From Candidatus Lachnoclostridium stercoravium (lineage in GTDB: Bacteria; Bacillota; Clostridia; Lachnospirales; Lachnospiraceae): a DNA stretch of 64,000 nt. Where the stretch lies: contig DWZA01000100.1 in the NCBI GenBank assembly GCA_019118365.1, positions 40,398 to 104,397 of the forward strand. Direction: 5' to 3'. Position 1 is the stretch's first letter, and the number at the start of each line of letters is the position of its first letter. Shown here in pieces: positions 35,079-43,252 of the stretch. A program made the position numbers and the translations under genes. The notes beneath the pieces were generated by a model. The model was not told where the DNA came from and ran no database searches. It saw only the letters and a program-made list of their open reading frames with translations.

Positions 35079-37004
35079 TTATACTTTTCCATAGGGGCGG
35101 AATTCCCGTCCAGTCCCATGGTAGAAACGGCTGAACAATTCGTAATATTCCAGACGGAGCACCTGGATCCCCACGATCAGGCCCTCCATGCAGCAGACAA
35201 ACAGGTTGCCCAGGACAACGATGATCCAGTTGGGGCTCCCTCCGGCCTCGGCGCCTGCCAGCATGAGCACCACTTCCATCATGGCCGCGTGGCTTACTGC
35301 AAAAGCGCCTACACGGACGAAGGAAAGGGTGTTGGAGAAGTAGCTTAAAAGCACTTCAAACAGTTCGAAAAAGCCCTGGACGAAAAACATCCCTTTTTCT
35401 TTAGGCATAAGCTCCGCTTTTTTCTTTACCAGGGCGGTAAGAGGCTCTTTAAAGAAGATGATCAGCAGGGGGATGAGGAACATGATCAGCAGGATCCCTG
35501 CGGCGGGAAGCCTGCGGCCGGTCATAAAGAGGACGATCATGGTCACCATGCTTCCGTAAAAGACCAGCCCTGCGGCGCCGTTTGTATCGAACCAGGCGCT
35601 TTCTGTCTCCTTATTGCGGATACTGTTTATCATGTTCAGGATCATTGTAAAGAGGATGATCCCCATACCCAGTCCCACAGCGACTACAAACACTGTGTTA
35701 AGCCTTCCGATAAACGGCAGATCCGTCATAGCCTGGGCTGGCCTGAGCCATAAAGGTTCCAGGATATCCTCAAATCCGAAAATACTTCCGAAGAGGAATC
35801 CGAAAATAGTGGAAAAGAAGCCGCAGCAGGAAATGATCGCGGCCAGGTCCATCTTTTTCGTCCGGTAGAGCAGGAAGCCGCCGGCCAGCAGGCACAGTCC
35901 CTGTCCCACATCGCCGAACATAAAGCCGAAAAGGAAGGAATACGTCACAGCCACCAGGACCGTAGGATCAAATTCGTTGTAGGCCGGCAGGCCGTACATG
36001 CGTATAAACAGTTCAAAGGGCTTAAACAGCCCCCGGTTGACAAGCTTTGTAGGAGGCGGGCTGATCATGGTTTCGTGATCGTCCTCTGAAAGGCAGAAGA
36101 CGAGAGGATCATCCTCGATCTCCTTCTGGAAGGCGGAAGCTTCTTTTTCCGTCATCCAACCGCACAGGATATAGAAGGTCGCCTTTTTATTCGGCGTGCA
36201 GGCGGCGAGCTTGCGCACATTGAAATTGGTGGCGAAAATGTCCAGCCGTTTGGCCGCGGCCATAAATTCTTCTTCATGATCCTTCAGGAACTGGATCTCC
36301 TTCATATCAAGAGCCGTGATCTGCTGCTGGAGCTTTTTGATCTGCTCTTCCAGAGCCTTATTGGCCTCCGACGGCGTCCCTTCGTATTCATCCGGAAGGT
36401 AAAAACGTTCAAAATGCAGAGAAGAGAATATGGCGTCGATCTTCTGGGAAATGGACTGCGGTACAAAATACACGAGCCAGACGTAATTGTCGTCCTCCTG
36501 GCATTTGTATACGACGCTGTCGATGGTATCGTACACGTACTGATTTAATTTTGTGTAGTATTCTTTCGGCACCCTTCCGAAACGGAAACGTACGTATTTG
36601 AAATGAAGGATCGCGCTGAGGTTATAATTCAGGTCAGTAAAAGGCGAGATACGGTCTTTCGATTCCTCCAGCTTTCTCGCCTGCTCCTTCAGATCGTCTC
36701 TTGCAGAGGTCACTTCCTCCAGCTGTCCGCTCAGGCGGGAGATAGTCTTTGCGGCCTGTTCCGCAGAAAGGGAAGAAACGTCCGGATCCAGGGAAGAAGA
36801 GAACAGCTGCTTCATCTGCTGCGCCTTCTGGCATACCTCCCTGTAGGGATTGGAATCCGTAAAGGGACGCAGATCCTGGACGGCTCTCAGCTCCGACAAA
36901 GCGTTTTCCAGATGGATATCATATCTGGAAAGGTACTGGCTGACGACCCTGTCAATATCGTCTTTTGGTCCTGATATGCTCAGGAATGTCATTTTTTCTA
37001 TCAA
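35079..37004 (-). CDS. ntpI: V/A-type ATP synthase subunit I (a-type stator)
   Basis: A 641-residue membrane stator. The N-terminal 330 residues are cytoplasmic with coiled coils; the C-terminal half has about seven or eight helices (VAVTYSFLFGFMFGDVGQGLCLL, then LSYFSNTLSFVRVGAFAVSHAAMM with the essential Arg, and VLRLEYYELFSRFYHGTGREFRPY). It forms the ion half-channels next to the K ring. Start TTG 37004 lies about seven bases after GGGGGG; an ATG twelve bases downstream is too far from the site. Confidence 0.94.
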   Translation of the reverse strand: MIEKMTFLSISGPKDDIDRVVSQYLSRYDIHLENALSELRAVQDLRPFTDSNPYREVCQKAQQMKQLFSSSLDPDVSSLSAEQAAKTISRLSGQLEEVTSARDDLKEQARKLEESKDRISPFTDLNYNLSAILHFKYVRFRFGRVPKEYYTKLNQYVYDTIDSVVYKCQEDDNYVWLVYFVPQSISQKIDAIFSSLHFERFYLPDEYEGTPSEANKALEEQIKKLQQQITALDMKEIQFLKDHEEEFMAAAKRLDIFATNFNVRKLAACTPNKKATFYILCGWMTEKEASAFQKEIEDDPLVFCLSEDDHETMISPPPTKLVNRGLFKPFELFIRMYGLPAYNEFDPTVLVAVTYSFLFGFMFGDVGQGLCLLAGGFLLYRTKKMDLAAIISCCGFFSTIFGFLFGSIFGFEDILEPLWLRPAQAMTDLPFIGRLNTVFVVAVGLGMGIILFTMILNMINSIRNKETESAWFDTNGAAGLVFYGSMVTMIVLFMTGRRLPAAGILLIMFLIPLLIIFFKEPLTALVKKKAELMPKEKGMFFVQGFFELFEVLLSYFSNTLSFVRVGAFAVSHAAMMEVVLMLAGAEAGGSPNWIIVVLGNLFVCCMEGLIVGIQVLRLEYYELFSRFYHGTGREFRPYGKV

Positions 37005-37019
37005 AGTAAATCCCCCCTG

Positions 37020-38063
37020 TCAGTTTATTATAGAATAGGAGGTAATGGCTCCAGGGTTTACACCATACCGGACAGACTCGATGGTCGTGATGATCCGATG
37101 CACCTCCGCATTTTTAAAATAAAAATAAGAGTTCAGCACCGCCGCAGAGTAAGGATACCTGCGCCTTGCATGAGAATAGATCTTTCCCAGGACATCCCGG
37201 TACATGGCTTCCAGATCGGGATGGTCCGAAAGGTCGGCGCTGCTTAAAGTTCCATAGTAGGTAAAGCTTAAAAGGTTAAAAAGTTCTTCTACGCTGGCAG
37301 CCTGAGAAAGCTTCTGTATATCTTCCTGCTTCAGCCGGTAATAGATCGGGATCAGAAGCGGATAGATCATAGCCGCGTCCAGATGGTAATACTTTTTGGA
37401 ACGGTAGATCCACTGGATGTTCAGAAGATCCATCTTGCTGCCAAAGCACTGAGTGATCGCCTTCTGCTCTTCTTTGGTGAAAAGCTTGTCCCTGTGCTGC
37501 CAGATATACCGGAAATGATAAAGGTCCAGCTGCATCTCGTAGTCGAAAAGGGAAGCGTTTTCCGTGTTTTCCAGGTTATGGAAAAGATCATAATAGGCGG
37601 TGCCCTTCAGGTTATCCGTAAGCTGCGAAAGAGTCCCGGACGAAGCCAGCAGCTGCGGATCCAGGCGGGAGCGTCCCCGGAAAAACTCCTGAAAAGCGGT
37701 CAGATCCAAAGGAACCGGATTGGATCCGAAAATATGCCTCAGGCATTTTTTTAAAAGGGTTATTTCGAAATTTGTAAAATACAGGTTCAGAAACCGGCGC
37801 TGCACTGGAGTAGCGAACAGATAAAGCCTCTGGAAATCCCTGTGTATGGACAGATGCAGGAGCTTTTCGATATCCCCCCGATGCAGTTCGCCGTCAGTGT
37901 GGGCGAAAAGCTCTTCATAGGCGGGAAAACGTTTCAAGAACTCCTGGGCTTCCCTGACGCTTGGAAGCGAGGCCATCTCCTGAAAGTCGCTGTCTGTAAG
38001 AAACTGGCTCTCCATGGCCCGGACTTTTGCGGCGATGCCGCTGTAGGTAAGCAGGTTTCCCAT
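37020..38063 (-). CDS. ntpC: V/A-type ATP synthase subunit C (AC39 family)
   Basis: A 347-residue adapter subunit of the AC39/NtpC family that links the central stalk to the ring. It begins with the typical NLLTYSGIAAKVRAMESQFL and includes LNLYFTNFEITLLKKCLRHI and a C-terminal FYFKNAEVHRIITTIESVRYGV, both standard for NtpC. ATG 38063 follows AAAGGGGTGAT. Located between subunits H and I. Confidence 0.93.
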   Translation of the reverse strand: MGNLLTYSGIAAKVRAMESQFLTDSDFQEMASLPSVREAQEFLKRFPAYEELFAHTDGELHRGDIEKLLHLSIHRDFQRLYLFATPVQRRFLNLYFTNFEITLLKKCLRHIFGSNPVPLDLTAFQEFFRGRSRLDPQLLASSGTLSQLTDNLKGTAYYDLFHNLENTENASLFDYEMQLDLYHFRYIWQHRDKLFTKEEQKAITQCFGSKMDLLNIQWIYRSKKYYHLDAAMIYPLLIPIYYRLKQEDIQKLSQAASVEELFNLLSFTYYGTLSSADLSDHPDLEAMYRDVLGKIYSHARRRYPYSAAVLNSYFYFKNAEVHRIITTIESVRYGVNPGAITSYSIIN

Positions 38064-38067
38064 AAGA

Positions 38068-38379
38068 TCACCCCTTTACCATCTGCTCAAACAGTTCCTG
38101 TACATATTTAACATGATGCTTATCGTAGGACTCCTGAAGCCGGACTATAAGGGCGTCTGTACTGGCCCTTTCTGCCTCCAGCTGTTTTTCCAGCTCCTGC
38201 TCCATAGAAGAGCGGAGCCGCTCCAGCTCCTCAGAAGTCTCTTTTTCCAGTTCTTCGTCAAAAGCAGCCGTTTTGGCGGCCATGTCGGCGGCCAGCTGCT
38301 GCTTCTTTTCATTGGCGGAATCCATGATAGCCGACGCGGCAGATTCTATTTCGGAAATTTTACTGATCAGATTATCCAT
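38068..38379 (-). CDS. V/A-type ATP synthase subunit H/G (peripheral stalk)
   Basis: A 103-residue, almost wholly coiled-coil protein (ISKISEIESAASAIMDSANEKK, then a long Glu/Leu/Arg heptad region). Size and first position in the operon fit the stalk subunit that pairs with E. ATG 38379 with GGAGGT upstream is chosen; the frame continues further up without conservation. Sequence signatures for this subunit are weak, so the call rests on context and coiled coil. Confidence 0.8.
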   Translation of the reverse strand: MDNLISKISEIESAASAIMDSANEKKQQLAADMAAKTAAFDEELEKETSEELERLRSSMEQELEKQLEAERASTDALIVRLQESYDKHHVKYVQELFEQMVKG

Positions 38380-38396
38380 AAATGCCCGACCTCCTC

Positions 38397-38424
38397 TATA
38401 TAAGAATCCGTAAAGTTGATACAA
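38397..38424 (-). promoter_or_regulatory. Promoter of the V-type ATPase operon
   Basis: TTGTAT, 16-base spacer, TATATA on the minus strand, directly before the GAGGAGG of the first gene. Confidence 0.5.
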
Positions 38425-38453
38425 TCATACTCCCTTTGATCAAAAAAATCCAG

Positions 38454-38520
38454 AAAAAAAATCCATCTCATATGCAGTGCAGCCGTTTCAGGGTCTCATC
38501 GGCATATGAAATGGATTTTT
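38454..38520 (-). terminator. Rho-independent terminator after the SH3 protein gene
   Basis: On the minus strand AAAAATCCATTTCATATGC pairs with GCATATGAGATGGATTTTT and is followed by more T residues. Confidence 0.8.
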
Positions 38521-38549
38521 AAAAATGGTAACAGTTTCAGGCTGCAAAC

Positions 38550-39401
38550 TTATTCTGCAGTCAGAAATTCTTTGGATACGTAGGCTTCCTGGCCTTCGTA
38601 AGTAATGATCGCCCAGTTCTCATCGTAGTCGCTTACATAATCTACAACGGTGTCTGCGGGGATCTGCCCGATCCGGTCATTGTTAGTAGACGGATCTGCC
38701 CGGACGTTCAGCACATCCGTGGTCCGGTATACGACATCCGCAGCCTCTGCAGACTCAGGCTCAGTCTCCGGCACTGTCTCCGACTCCATGGTAACAGGCT
38801 CCGTAGACGGTTCCGTATAGGTCGCCGCAGGCGAGGTGGAAGCGCCGGGATCATTTTCATCGCTGCCGGATGTGAAAAGCCGGATCACGATCAGAAGGAG
38901 CACTACCAGGAGCACGGGGATCAGGATACGGATCACTTCCTGAGGCCCTATACCTTTCTTCCTTCTTCTCCTTCTGGCAGAGCCGCTCCGGGTCCTGGAG
39001 GCAGAAGCGCTCCTGCCTCCGGAAGAACCTCTGGTGCGCCTGGAAGCATACTGATCAGCAAAAACGTATACTTCCTGGGATAAGAGGTGATATGCCTGAT
39101 TGGCATCATAAGCGTTGTCATTGCCTTCATGGACCGCTTTGTTGCCGATCGTGCGGATCTTATGATAATGTTCGCAGGTGGACTTTGATATCCACTTGCC
39201 TTTATATAACTCGTCAATGGTATCCACCAGGTCTCCGTCCACGATGCATGCCCTTTCTCCAAGGCATCTGACCATATATTCCAGCGTCTGCCGCGCCCTT
39301 ACCATGGCCATGTTATACTGCTTCTGTCCGATAAGCCGTTCCGTATCCTTTACACCGCGCTGGATCCGTTCCCAGCTGGTGGACCTTCCAGTATTGTCCA
39401 T
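38550..39401 (-). CDS. DUF4145-like domain, membrane helix and SH3 domain protein
   Basis: A 283-residue protein. Residues 1-125 form a helical DUF4145-type domain (ARQTLEYMVRCLGERACIV, KIRTIGNKAVHEGND). A Ser/Arg-rich basic linker leads to one membrane helix (about 162-181, IRILIPVLLVVLLLIVIRLF). A Thr/Ser/Glu/Pro-rich spacer and a C-terminal bacterial SH3 domain (LNVRADPSTNNDRIGQI, YEGQEAYVSKEFL) follow, so the SH3 part lies outside and may bind cell wall while the N-terminal domain stays inside. ATG 39401 follows GGAGG. Function unknown. Confidence 0.8.
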   Translation of the reverse strand: MDNTGRSTSWERIQRGVKDTERLIGQKQYNMAMVRARQTLEYMVRCLGERACIVDGDLVDTIDELYKGKWISKSTCEHYHKIRTIGNKAVHEGNDNAYDANQAYHLLSQEVYVFADQYASRRTRGSSGGRSASASRTRSGSARRRRRKKGIGPQEVIRILIPVLLVVLLLIVIRLFTSGSDENDPGASTSPAATYTEPSTEPVTMESETVPETEPESAEAADVVYRTTDVLNVRADPSTNNDRIGQIPADTVVDYVSDYDENWAIITYEGQEAYVSKEFLTAE

Positions 39402-39504
39402 GACAGACTTCCTCCTTCGTACAAAAAATCCTACTGCCAGTATAACAGAAAATTCCGAAATTTGCACGTTAATTTTACAAGTTGTAAGATAATTGTAAAT
39501 TAAA

Positions 39505-39645
39505 TCCAGACGTGCGCCAGGAGCGGCGGCAAACTGCAGCGAAAGCTTGCTTTCAGGGGCAGTTTGCCGCCGCTCCTGGCATAGGGATGATAATCCCGTC
39601 TTCTTGCCGGCGCAGAAAGTGCCGGCAAGAAGAGGCACGTCTGGA
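39505..39645. repeat. Palindromic multi-hairpin element, copy D (141 bp, same plan, different sequence)
   Basis: Outer arms TCCAGACGTGC (39505-39515) and GCACGTCTGGA (39635-39645). Inside are a long hairpin with perfect 22-bp arms (39516-39580, loop with AAGCTTGCTT), a small GGGAT/ATCCC stem, and the CTTCTTGCCGGC/GCCGGCAAGAAG hairpin (39600-39632). Order and sizes match copy A, but outer arms and long stem have unrelated sequences. It lies between two divergent genes in a gap of almost 400 bp. Confidence 0.8.
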
Positions 39646-39673
39646 ATGCAATGATAAAACCAGTGAAGTAGAA

Positions 39674-39700
39674 GCAGCGAAAGCTTGCTTTCAGGGGCAG
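39674..39700. repeat. 27-bp direct copy of the element D hairpin loop
   Basis: Identical to 39536-39562, the apical part of the long hairpin of element D (core GAAAGCTTGCTTTC). It could be a scrap of a second element or a duplication made when D inserted. Confidence 0.7.
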
Positions 39701-39794
39701 AGAATGGTAAAATCCGTTTACAGAAAGTTTTTGAAATAGAAAGGTTCAGGGCTGCCTGATCCGCTGTAATTTACAAAGAAAGAGGTAGAGAATT

Positions 39795-40430
39795 ATGAGA
39801 CTGCGCCATATTCCGGGAGCGGAAGAGGAAATCGCCGCAAGCCCGTTTGTGATCCAGGAACCGGAAAAGAACAGGGGAAGATGGAACGAGGTGTTCGGGA
39901 ACAATAACCCCATCGAGATAGAGGTCGGCATGGGAAAAGGAAAATTTATCATGGAGCTGGCCGCCGCTCATCCGGAGATCAACTATATCGGGATCGAGAG
40001 ATATTCCAGCGTCCTTTTGCGGGGGCTGCAGAAAAGGGCGGAGATAGACCTTCCCAACATCTATTTTATGCGCGTTGATGCAAAAGATCTGGCGGACATT
40101 TTTGAAAAAGGCGAAGTGAGCCGGATCTATCTGAATTTTTCCGATCCCTGGCCCAAGGACCGCCATGCCAAAAGAAGGCTGACCTCCGTTAATTTTATGG
40201 AAGTGTACGACAAGGTCTTAAAGCCGGACGGTGTGGTGGAGTTTAAGACAGATAACCGAGGCCTGTTCGAATTTTCCCTGGGATCGATCCAGGAGGCCGG
40301 ATGGAAGATAAAGTACCATACCTTTGACCTTCATCACAGCGAATACGCGGAAGGCAATGTGATGACGGAGTACGAAATGAAATTTTCATCCAAAGGAAAT
40401 TCCATATGCAAACTGGTTGCATTTCGATGA
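39795..40430 (+). CDS. trmB: tRNA (guanine(46)-N7)-methyltransferase
   Basis: A 211-residue SAM-dependent methyltransferase. Family marks are EIEVGMGKGKFIMELAAAHPEINYIGIE (SAM loop), YLNFSDPWPKDRHAKRRLT (catalytic DPWPKxRHxKRR) and the C-terminal TEYEMKF. It makes 7-methylguanosine at position 46 of tRNA variable loops. ATG 39795 follows AAAGAGG. It stands next to a small gene, trxA and tRNA-Lys. Confidence 0.95.
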   Translation: MRLRHIPGAEEEIAASPFVIQEPEKNRGRWNEVFGNNNPIEIEVGMGKGKFIMELAAAHPEINYIGIERYSSVLLRGLQKRAEIDLPNIYFMRVDAKDLADIFEKGEVSRIYLNFSDPWPKDRHAKRRLTSVNFMEVYDKVLKPDGVVEFKTDNRGLFEFSLGSIQEAGWKIKYHTFDLHHSEYAEGNVMTEYEMKFSSKGNSICKLVAFR

Positions 40431-40498
40431 GCCGCAGGTTAGAATAGAAGACAGCGGAACGCATACACTATAACAAATGACATGCGCAGGCAGAGAAC

Positions 40499-40642
40499 AT
40501 GGGGTTTTATGAGCATATCACCAGAAAGCTTTCCAGCGCGGTCAGCGATAAAGCGGAGCTGAACCGTCTGGTACTGCGGTGGAAACGGTCGTTTGAAGAA
40601 GTGGAAAAAGCGCTGAACCGCGGCAGAAAGGGGCGCGGCTGA
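40499..40642 (+). CDS. Possible small basic protein (47 aa) before trxA
   Basis: ATG 40499 opens 47 codons ending in TGA. The product (begins MGFYEHITRKLSSAVSDKAEL) is helical and strongly basic toward the end (NRGRKGRG). Codon use matches the neighbours. The ribosome site is weak (AGGCAGAG). It lies 35 bp before trxA. No family recognised; it may be a real small protein or an accident. Confidence 0.35.
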   Translation: MGFYEHITRKLSSAVSDKAELNRLVLRWKRSFEEVEKALNRGRKGRG

Positions 40643-40677
40643 GGCTGCGGATAAAACAGTAGGAAGGAGAATAAATT

Positions 40678-40995
40678 ATGGTACAAGTATTTACAACAGA
40701 AAATTTTGACAGCGAAGTCCTGAAATCAGATATTCCTGTATTAGTAGATTTTTACGCAGACTGGTGCGGGCCATGCAAGATGATGGCTCCAGTGGTAGAA
40801 AAGATAGACGCGGAATACGGCGGAAAAGTAAAAGTCGGAAAGATCAATGTAGACGAGAACCCGGAGATCGCAGGAAACTACGGGGTCATGACGATCCCTA
40901 CGATCATGGTGATCAAAGGCGGTCAGGTCGTGGAAAAGACAATAGGCGTACAGCCGAAAAAAGCCCTGACAAATGCGATAGATAAAGCGCTTTAA
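40678..40995 (+). CDS. trxA: Thioredoxin
   Basis: A 105-residue thioredoxin with the redox-active WCGPCK (residues about 29-34), the cis-proline segment TIPTIMV, and the C-terminal GVQPKKALTNAIDKAL. It reduces protein disulfides in the cytoplasm with thioredoxin reductase. AAGGAG lies seven bases upstream of ATG. Short spacing to the tRNA promoter downstream. Confidence 0.96.
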   Translation: MVQVFTTENFDSEVLKSDIPVLVDFYADWCGPCKMMAPVVEKIDAEYGGKVKVGKINVDENPEIAGNYGVMTIPTIMVIKGGQVVEKTIGVQPKKALTNAIDKAL

Positions 40996-41024
40996 AAAAG
41001 TATAAAAAAATTGTAAAAAAAGTG

Positions 41025-41053
41025 TTGACATTTTTCGCTTATTGAGATATTAT
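41025..41053 (+). promoter_or_regulatory. Strong promoter of tRNA-Lys
   Basis: TTGACA (41025-41030), 17-base spacer, TATTAT (41048-41053). The leader then has a perfect 7-bp hairpin (GTGTCAC-GGAGA-GTGACAC, 41061-41079) just before the tRNA, which might mark a processing site. Confidence 0.75.
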
Positions 41054-41085
41054 ATTGTTCGTGTCACGGAGAGTGACACGGATAA

Positions 41086-41158
41086 GCGCCTTTAGCTCAG
41101 CTGGTAGAGCAGTAGACTCTTAATCTATTTGTCCAGGGTTCGAGTCCCTGAAGGCGCA
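41086..41158 (+). tRNA. tRNA-Lys (anticodon CTT)
   Basis: A 73-nt cloverleaf. Acceptor stem GCGCCTT pairs with AAGGCGC, discriminator A at 41158, no encoded CCA. The anticodon stem GTAGA/TCTAT holds loop CTCTTAA with CTT at the anticodon position, which reads AAG (Lys). The T arm GGTTCGAGTCC is standard. The 3' part from 41116 is duplicated at 45515, because an element has integrated here and restored the tRNA. Confidence 0.95.
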
Positions 41159-41225
41159 CTGAGAAGTACTGGTTTTGCAGACGGAGAGCTGCGGGGCTGG
41201 TGCTTTTTTTTGTGCGCGGACAGGG
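41116..41225. repeat. Left attachment site, 110-bp direct repeat
   Basis: Identical to 45515-45624. It begins in the anticodon loop of tRNA-Lys and covers the 3' end of the tRNA and its terminator. The two copies are 4,399 bp apart, which is the size of the excised circle. Confidence 0.9.
41163..41213 (+). terminator. Terminator of tRNA-Lys
   Basis: Imperfect stem between AGTACTGGTTTTGCAG and CTGCGGGGCTGGTGCT followed by eight T residues. It is part of the 110-bp repeat, so a second copy stands at about 45562-45611. Confidence 0.75.
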
Positions 41226-41250
41226 CAGGAACCGAAAAACCTAGGATTTA

Positions 41251-42147
41251 TCAGGGGTTGAAGACTTGGTCAAGGTGCGAATGAGCATTCTTAGCGGCCA
41301 CCAATTCATGGGCAAAATGCTCATACCGTTTGGTCGTTTCAATGCTTTCATGCCCCATCAAGATACCTAAATCCTGGACACAAGTTTGACCGGTACGCTC
41401 CAGACTGTCAATACAGAAGTTCGTGGCAAAATTGTGCCGGAGCTTGTGGGAAGACAATTCAAAAGGGAGCTGATTCTGAAGACGATGGACGAAAAGCCGG
41501 ATCGCGTTCCCGGAAAGCCTGTGACCGCGGCGGTCAATGAATACGTAATCAGAATCTTTATAAGGACACATGAAAAGGTAATCATCCAGCAGCCTCAACG
41601 CAAAGTCACCGACGTGCACAAAACGGTCTTTATCCCCTTTCCCGGTCACCTTCAGCAAATGGCGTTCACGGTCAACATTCACCTTTTTTAAGCCGCAGAC
41701 CTCAGCCTGTCGAATACCGCTGTCTAACATCAGGGACAAAATACCACGGTTCCTGGCTGTGATCCATGGAACACTTGTCTTAGCCATTTCAAGGATAAGC
41801 CGGATTTCATCAGACCTGTAGATATGCACGTTCTTTTTCGGGGATTTAAGCTGCCTAACCTTTGCCGGATTAAATTGCAGGCCGTCATACTCCCGATAAC
41901 ACCACCTGAGAAAGATACGCACATTACGGATATAAGAAGCAGCCGTAGCACGGGCTATGGAGCCATTTAAAAGGCTTTTCACATATTCCTGTACCATTTT
42001 CAAAGTAACGGCCTCTAAGGGCGTCTGAAGCCCCATAGCGGAGAGAAAATAACCGATAGTAACCCGATAATTTTTTATACTATCTGCTTTTAGGCCGTCA
42101 ACTTCCTTGTTGTAAAGAAAGTCGTCAAAGGCCTCTTCTAAAGTCAT
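41251..42147 (-). CDS. Tyrosine integrase of the CRESS element
   Basis: A 298-residue tyrosine recombinase. Residues 1-95 form the core-binding domain (LEEAFDDFLYNKEVDGLKADSIKNY). The catalytic domain shows Arg in LDSGIRQAEVCGL, Lys in the TGKGDKDR hairpin, HKLRH, H in MGHESIETT and the nucleophile Tyr in KRYEHF. It should integrate the element into tRNA-Lys and probably excise it. ATG 42147 follows GAGGTGGTGAT, 15 bp after the rep stop, so both form one operon. Confidence 0.93.
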   Translation of the reverse strand: MTLEEAFDDFLYNKEVDGLKADSIKNYRVTIGYFLSAMGLQTPLEAVTLKMVQEYVKSLLNGSIARATAASYIRNVRIFLRWCYREYDGLQFNPAKVRQLKSPKKNVHIYRSDEIRLILEMAKTSVPWITARNRGILSLMLDSGIRQAEVCGLKKVNVDRERHLLKVTGKGDKDRFVHVGDFALRLLDDYLFMCPYKDSDYVFIDRRGHRLSGNAIRLFVHRLQNQLPFELSSHKLRHNFATNFCIDSLERTGQTCVQDLGILMGHESIETTKRYEHFAHELVAAKNAHSHLDQVFNP

Positions 42148-42162
42148 ATTATCACCACCTCT

Positions 42163-43143
42163 TTAAAACGGAATGTTTTCACCATCCAGTATGAGACGAA
42201 AACCGTCTGAAAGAAACTGAATAGTAGAATGCTCAATTTTATCTCCTGTAAAATGGTAAATGTCCTGAATCCTACGTAAGAAAGCCAGATAGGAACCATT
42301 TTCCTCTTTTTGAACTATCGGGTACTGTTCACCTAAAGGAATATTGGAAATGATATAAACCTTGGTATAACAAGCCCATTTGTTATTATAACGACAAGGG
42401 AGCGCAATTGGATAACCATCCAAGTAACTCAAAAAATCACCGATTCTAAAACAAGACCTATATTCCTCAAAAATCACAACATCCTGCCCCAGATAATTAT
42501 CAAAGGGATGAATATAATCTGTTACGCGATAAACATTTGAATACCCATATTTTTCCATGACTGAACGAGTTTTCCCCGTTCCCGTATCACCGTACATATA
42601 GGAAACATGAAGATCACGCCATGTATTTTTACTTCTTTCCTGAATCAATTCCTGTCTGATTTTATCCATTTTATCAATATACGGTATATAAGAGGGATCC
42701 ATATCAATTATTTGCGCATTGGGAAGCCCCTGTTCAATCAGACTATATAAATCCGCCAGAAAATTATTAGCCCCTTTACGATCAACAGGGCATTCTCCAA
42801 ACTCTTCAAACGTACCATCCACACAAGTCTCATGTTTTTTATCATTTAGCCATTTTCCGGTCTTATGAACATAGTCCCTATTTTCCTGCGAAGTCCCATT
42901 ACCATAATCAAAATGAGCTTCAGGAAAACGCTTTTTCAGCGTAGTAAACATGATAGCATTTACACCGTGGATAAAAACATGAGTATGATAAGTACCCTCT
43001 TCCCCAATCTCATCAGCCATACACCAATAGTCGATACTTTTTAAACTGCCAAGGATTTCTTTAATCTTTTCGTGGGTAAAACCGTACTTCTGAGGATTAT
43101 TAATTGTCAATAACCACTTGCGCGATGCGTTAGAACGTGCCAA
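42163..43143 (-). CDS. rep: CRESS-DNA-type replication initiator (HUH endonuclease + SF3 helicase)
   Basis: A 326-residue Rep. HUH motif I is LTINNP (residues 12-17), as in circovirus FTLNNP; motif II is HTHVFI (53-58); motif III is YVHKTGKW with nucleophile Tyr91 and Lys94. The helicase part has Walker A GDTGTGKT (185-192), Walker B VVIFEEYR (222-229) and motif C IISNIP (264-269). This order and the motif forms are those of CRESS-DNA virus and pCRESS plasmid Reps, not of classic pMV158 or pC194 plasmids. Start: TTG 43143 with a perfect GGAGGTGAT upstream; a longer frame from GTG 43251 would run through the iterons. It should nick TAGTATT/AC at the upstream hairpin for rolling-circle replication. 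Confidence 0.88.
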   Translation of the reverse strand: MARSNASRKWLLTINNPQKYGFTHEKIKEILGSLKSIDYWCMADEIGEEGTYHTHVFIHGVNAIMFTTLKKRFPEAHFDYGNGTSQENRDYVHKTGKWLNDKKHETCVDGTFEEFGECPVDRKGANNFLADLYSLIEQGLPNAQIIDMDPSYIPYIDKMDKIRQELIQERSKNTWRDLHVSYMYGDTGTGKTRSVMEKYGYSNVYRVTDYIHPFDNYLGQDVVIFEEYRSCFRIGDFLSYLDGYPIALPCRYNNKWACYTKVYIISNIPLGEQYPIVQKEENGSYLAFLRRIQDIYHFTGDKIEHSTIQFLSDGFRLILDGENIPF

Positions 43144-43177
43144 AATAGTAATCACCTCCAGTATATTTTTTATACAC

Positions 43178-43251
43178 GTGTACACATGTACACAAAATCG
43201 TGTGTACAGCTCCAACCACTGATGAATACTAGGTTTGTTGGACGTGTACAC
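43178..43251 (-). promoter_or_regulatory. Four iterons between origin hairpin and rep
   Basis: Copies of a TGTACA-core octamer lie at 43178-43185 (GTGTACAC), 43186-43193 (ATGTACAC), 43202-43209 (GTGTACAG) and 43244-43251 (GTGTACAC). The last touches the foot of the origin hairpin. In CRESS viruses such iterons bind Rep. They probably also overlap the rep promoter, giving autoregulation. Confidence 0.7.
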
Positions 43252-43252
43252 A

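Noticed and set aside
31922..37004. Several long open frames antisense to the V-type ATPase genes
   Set aside because: They arise from codon bias on the opposite strand of conserved genes and show no protein-family pattern.
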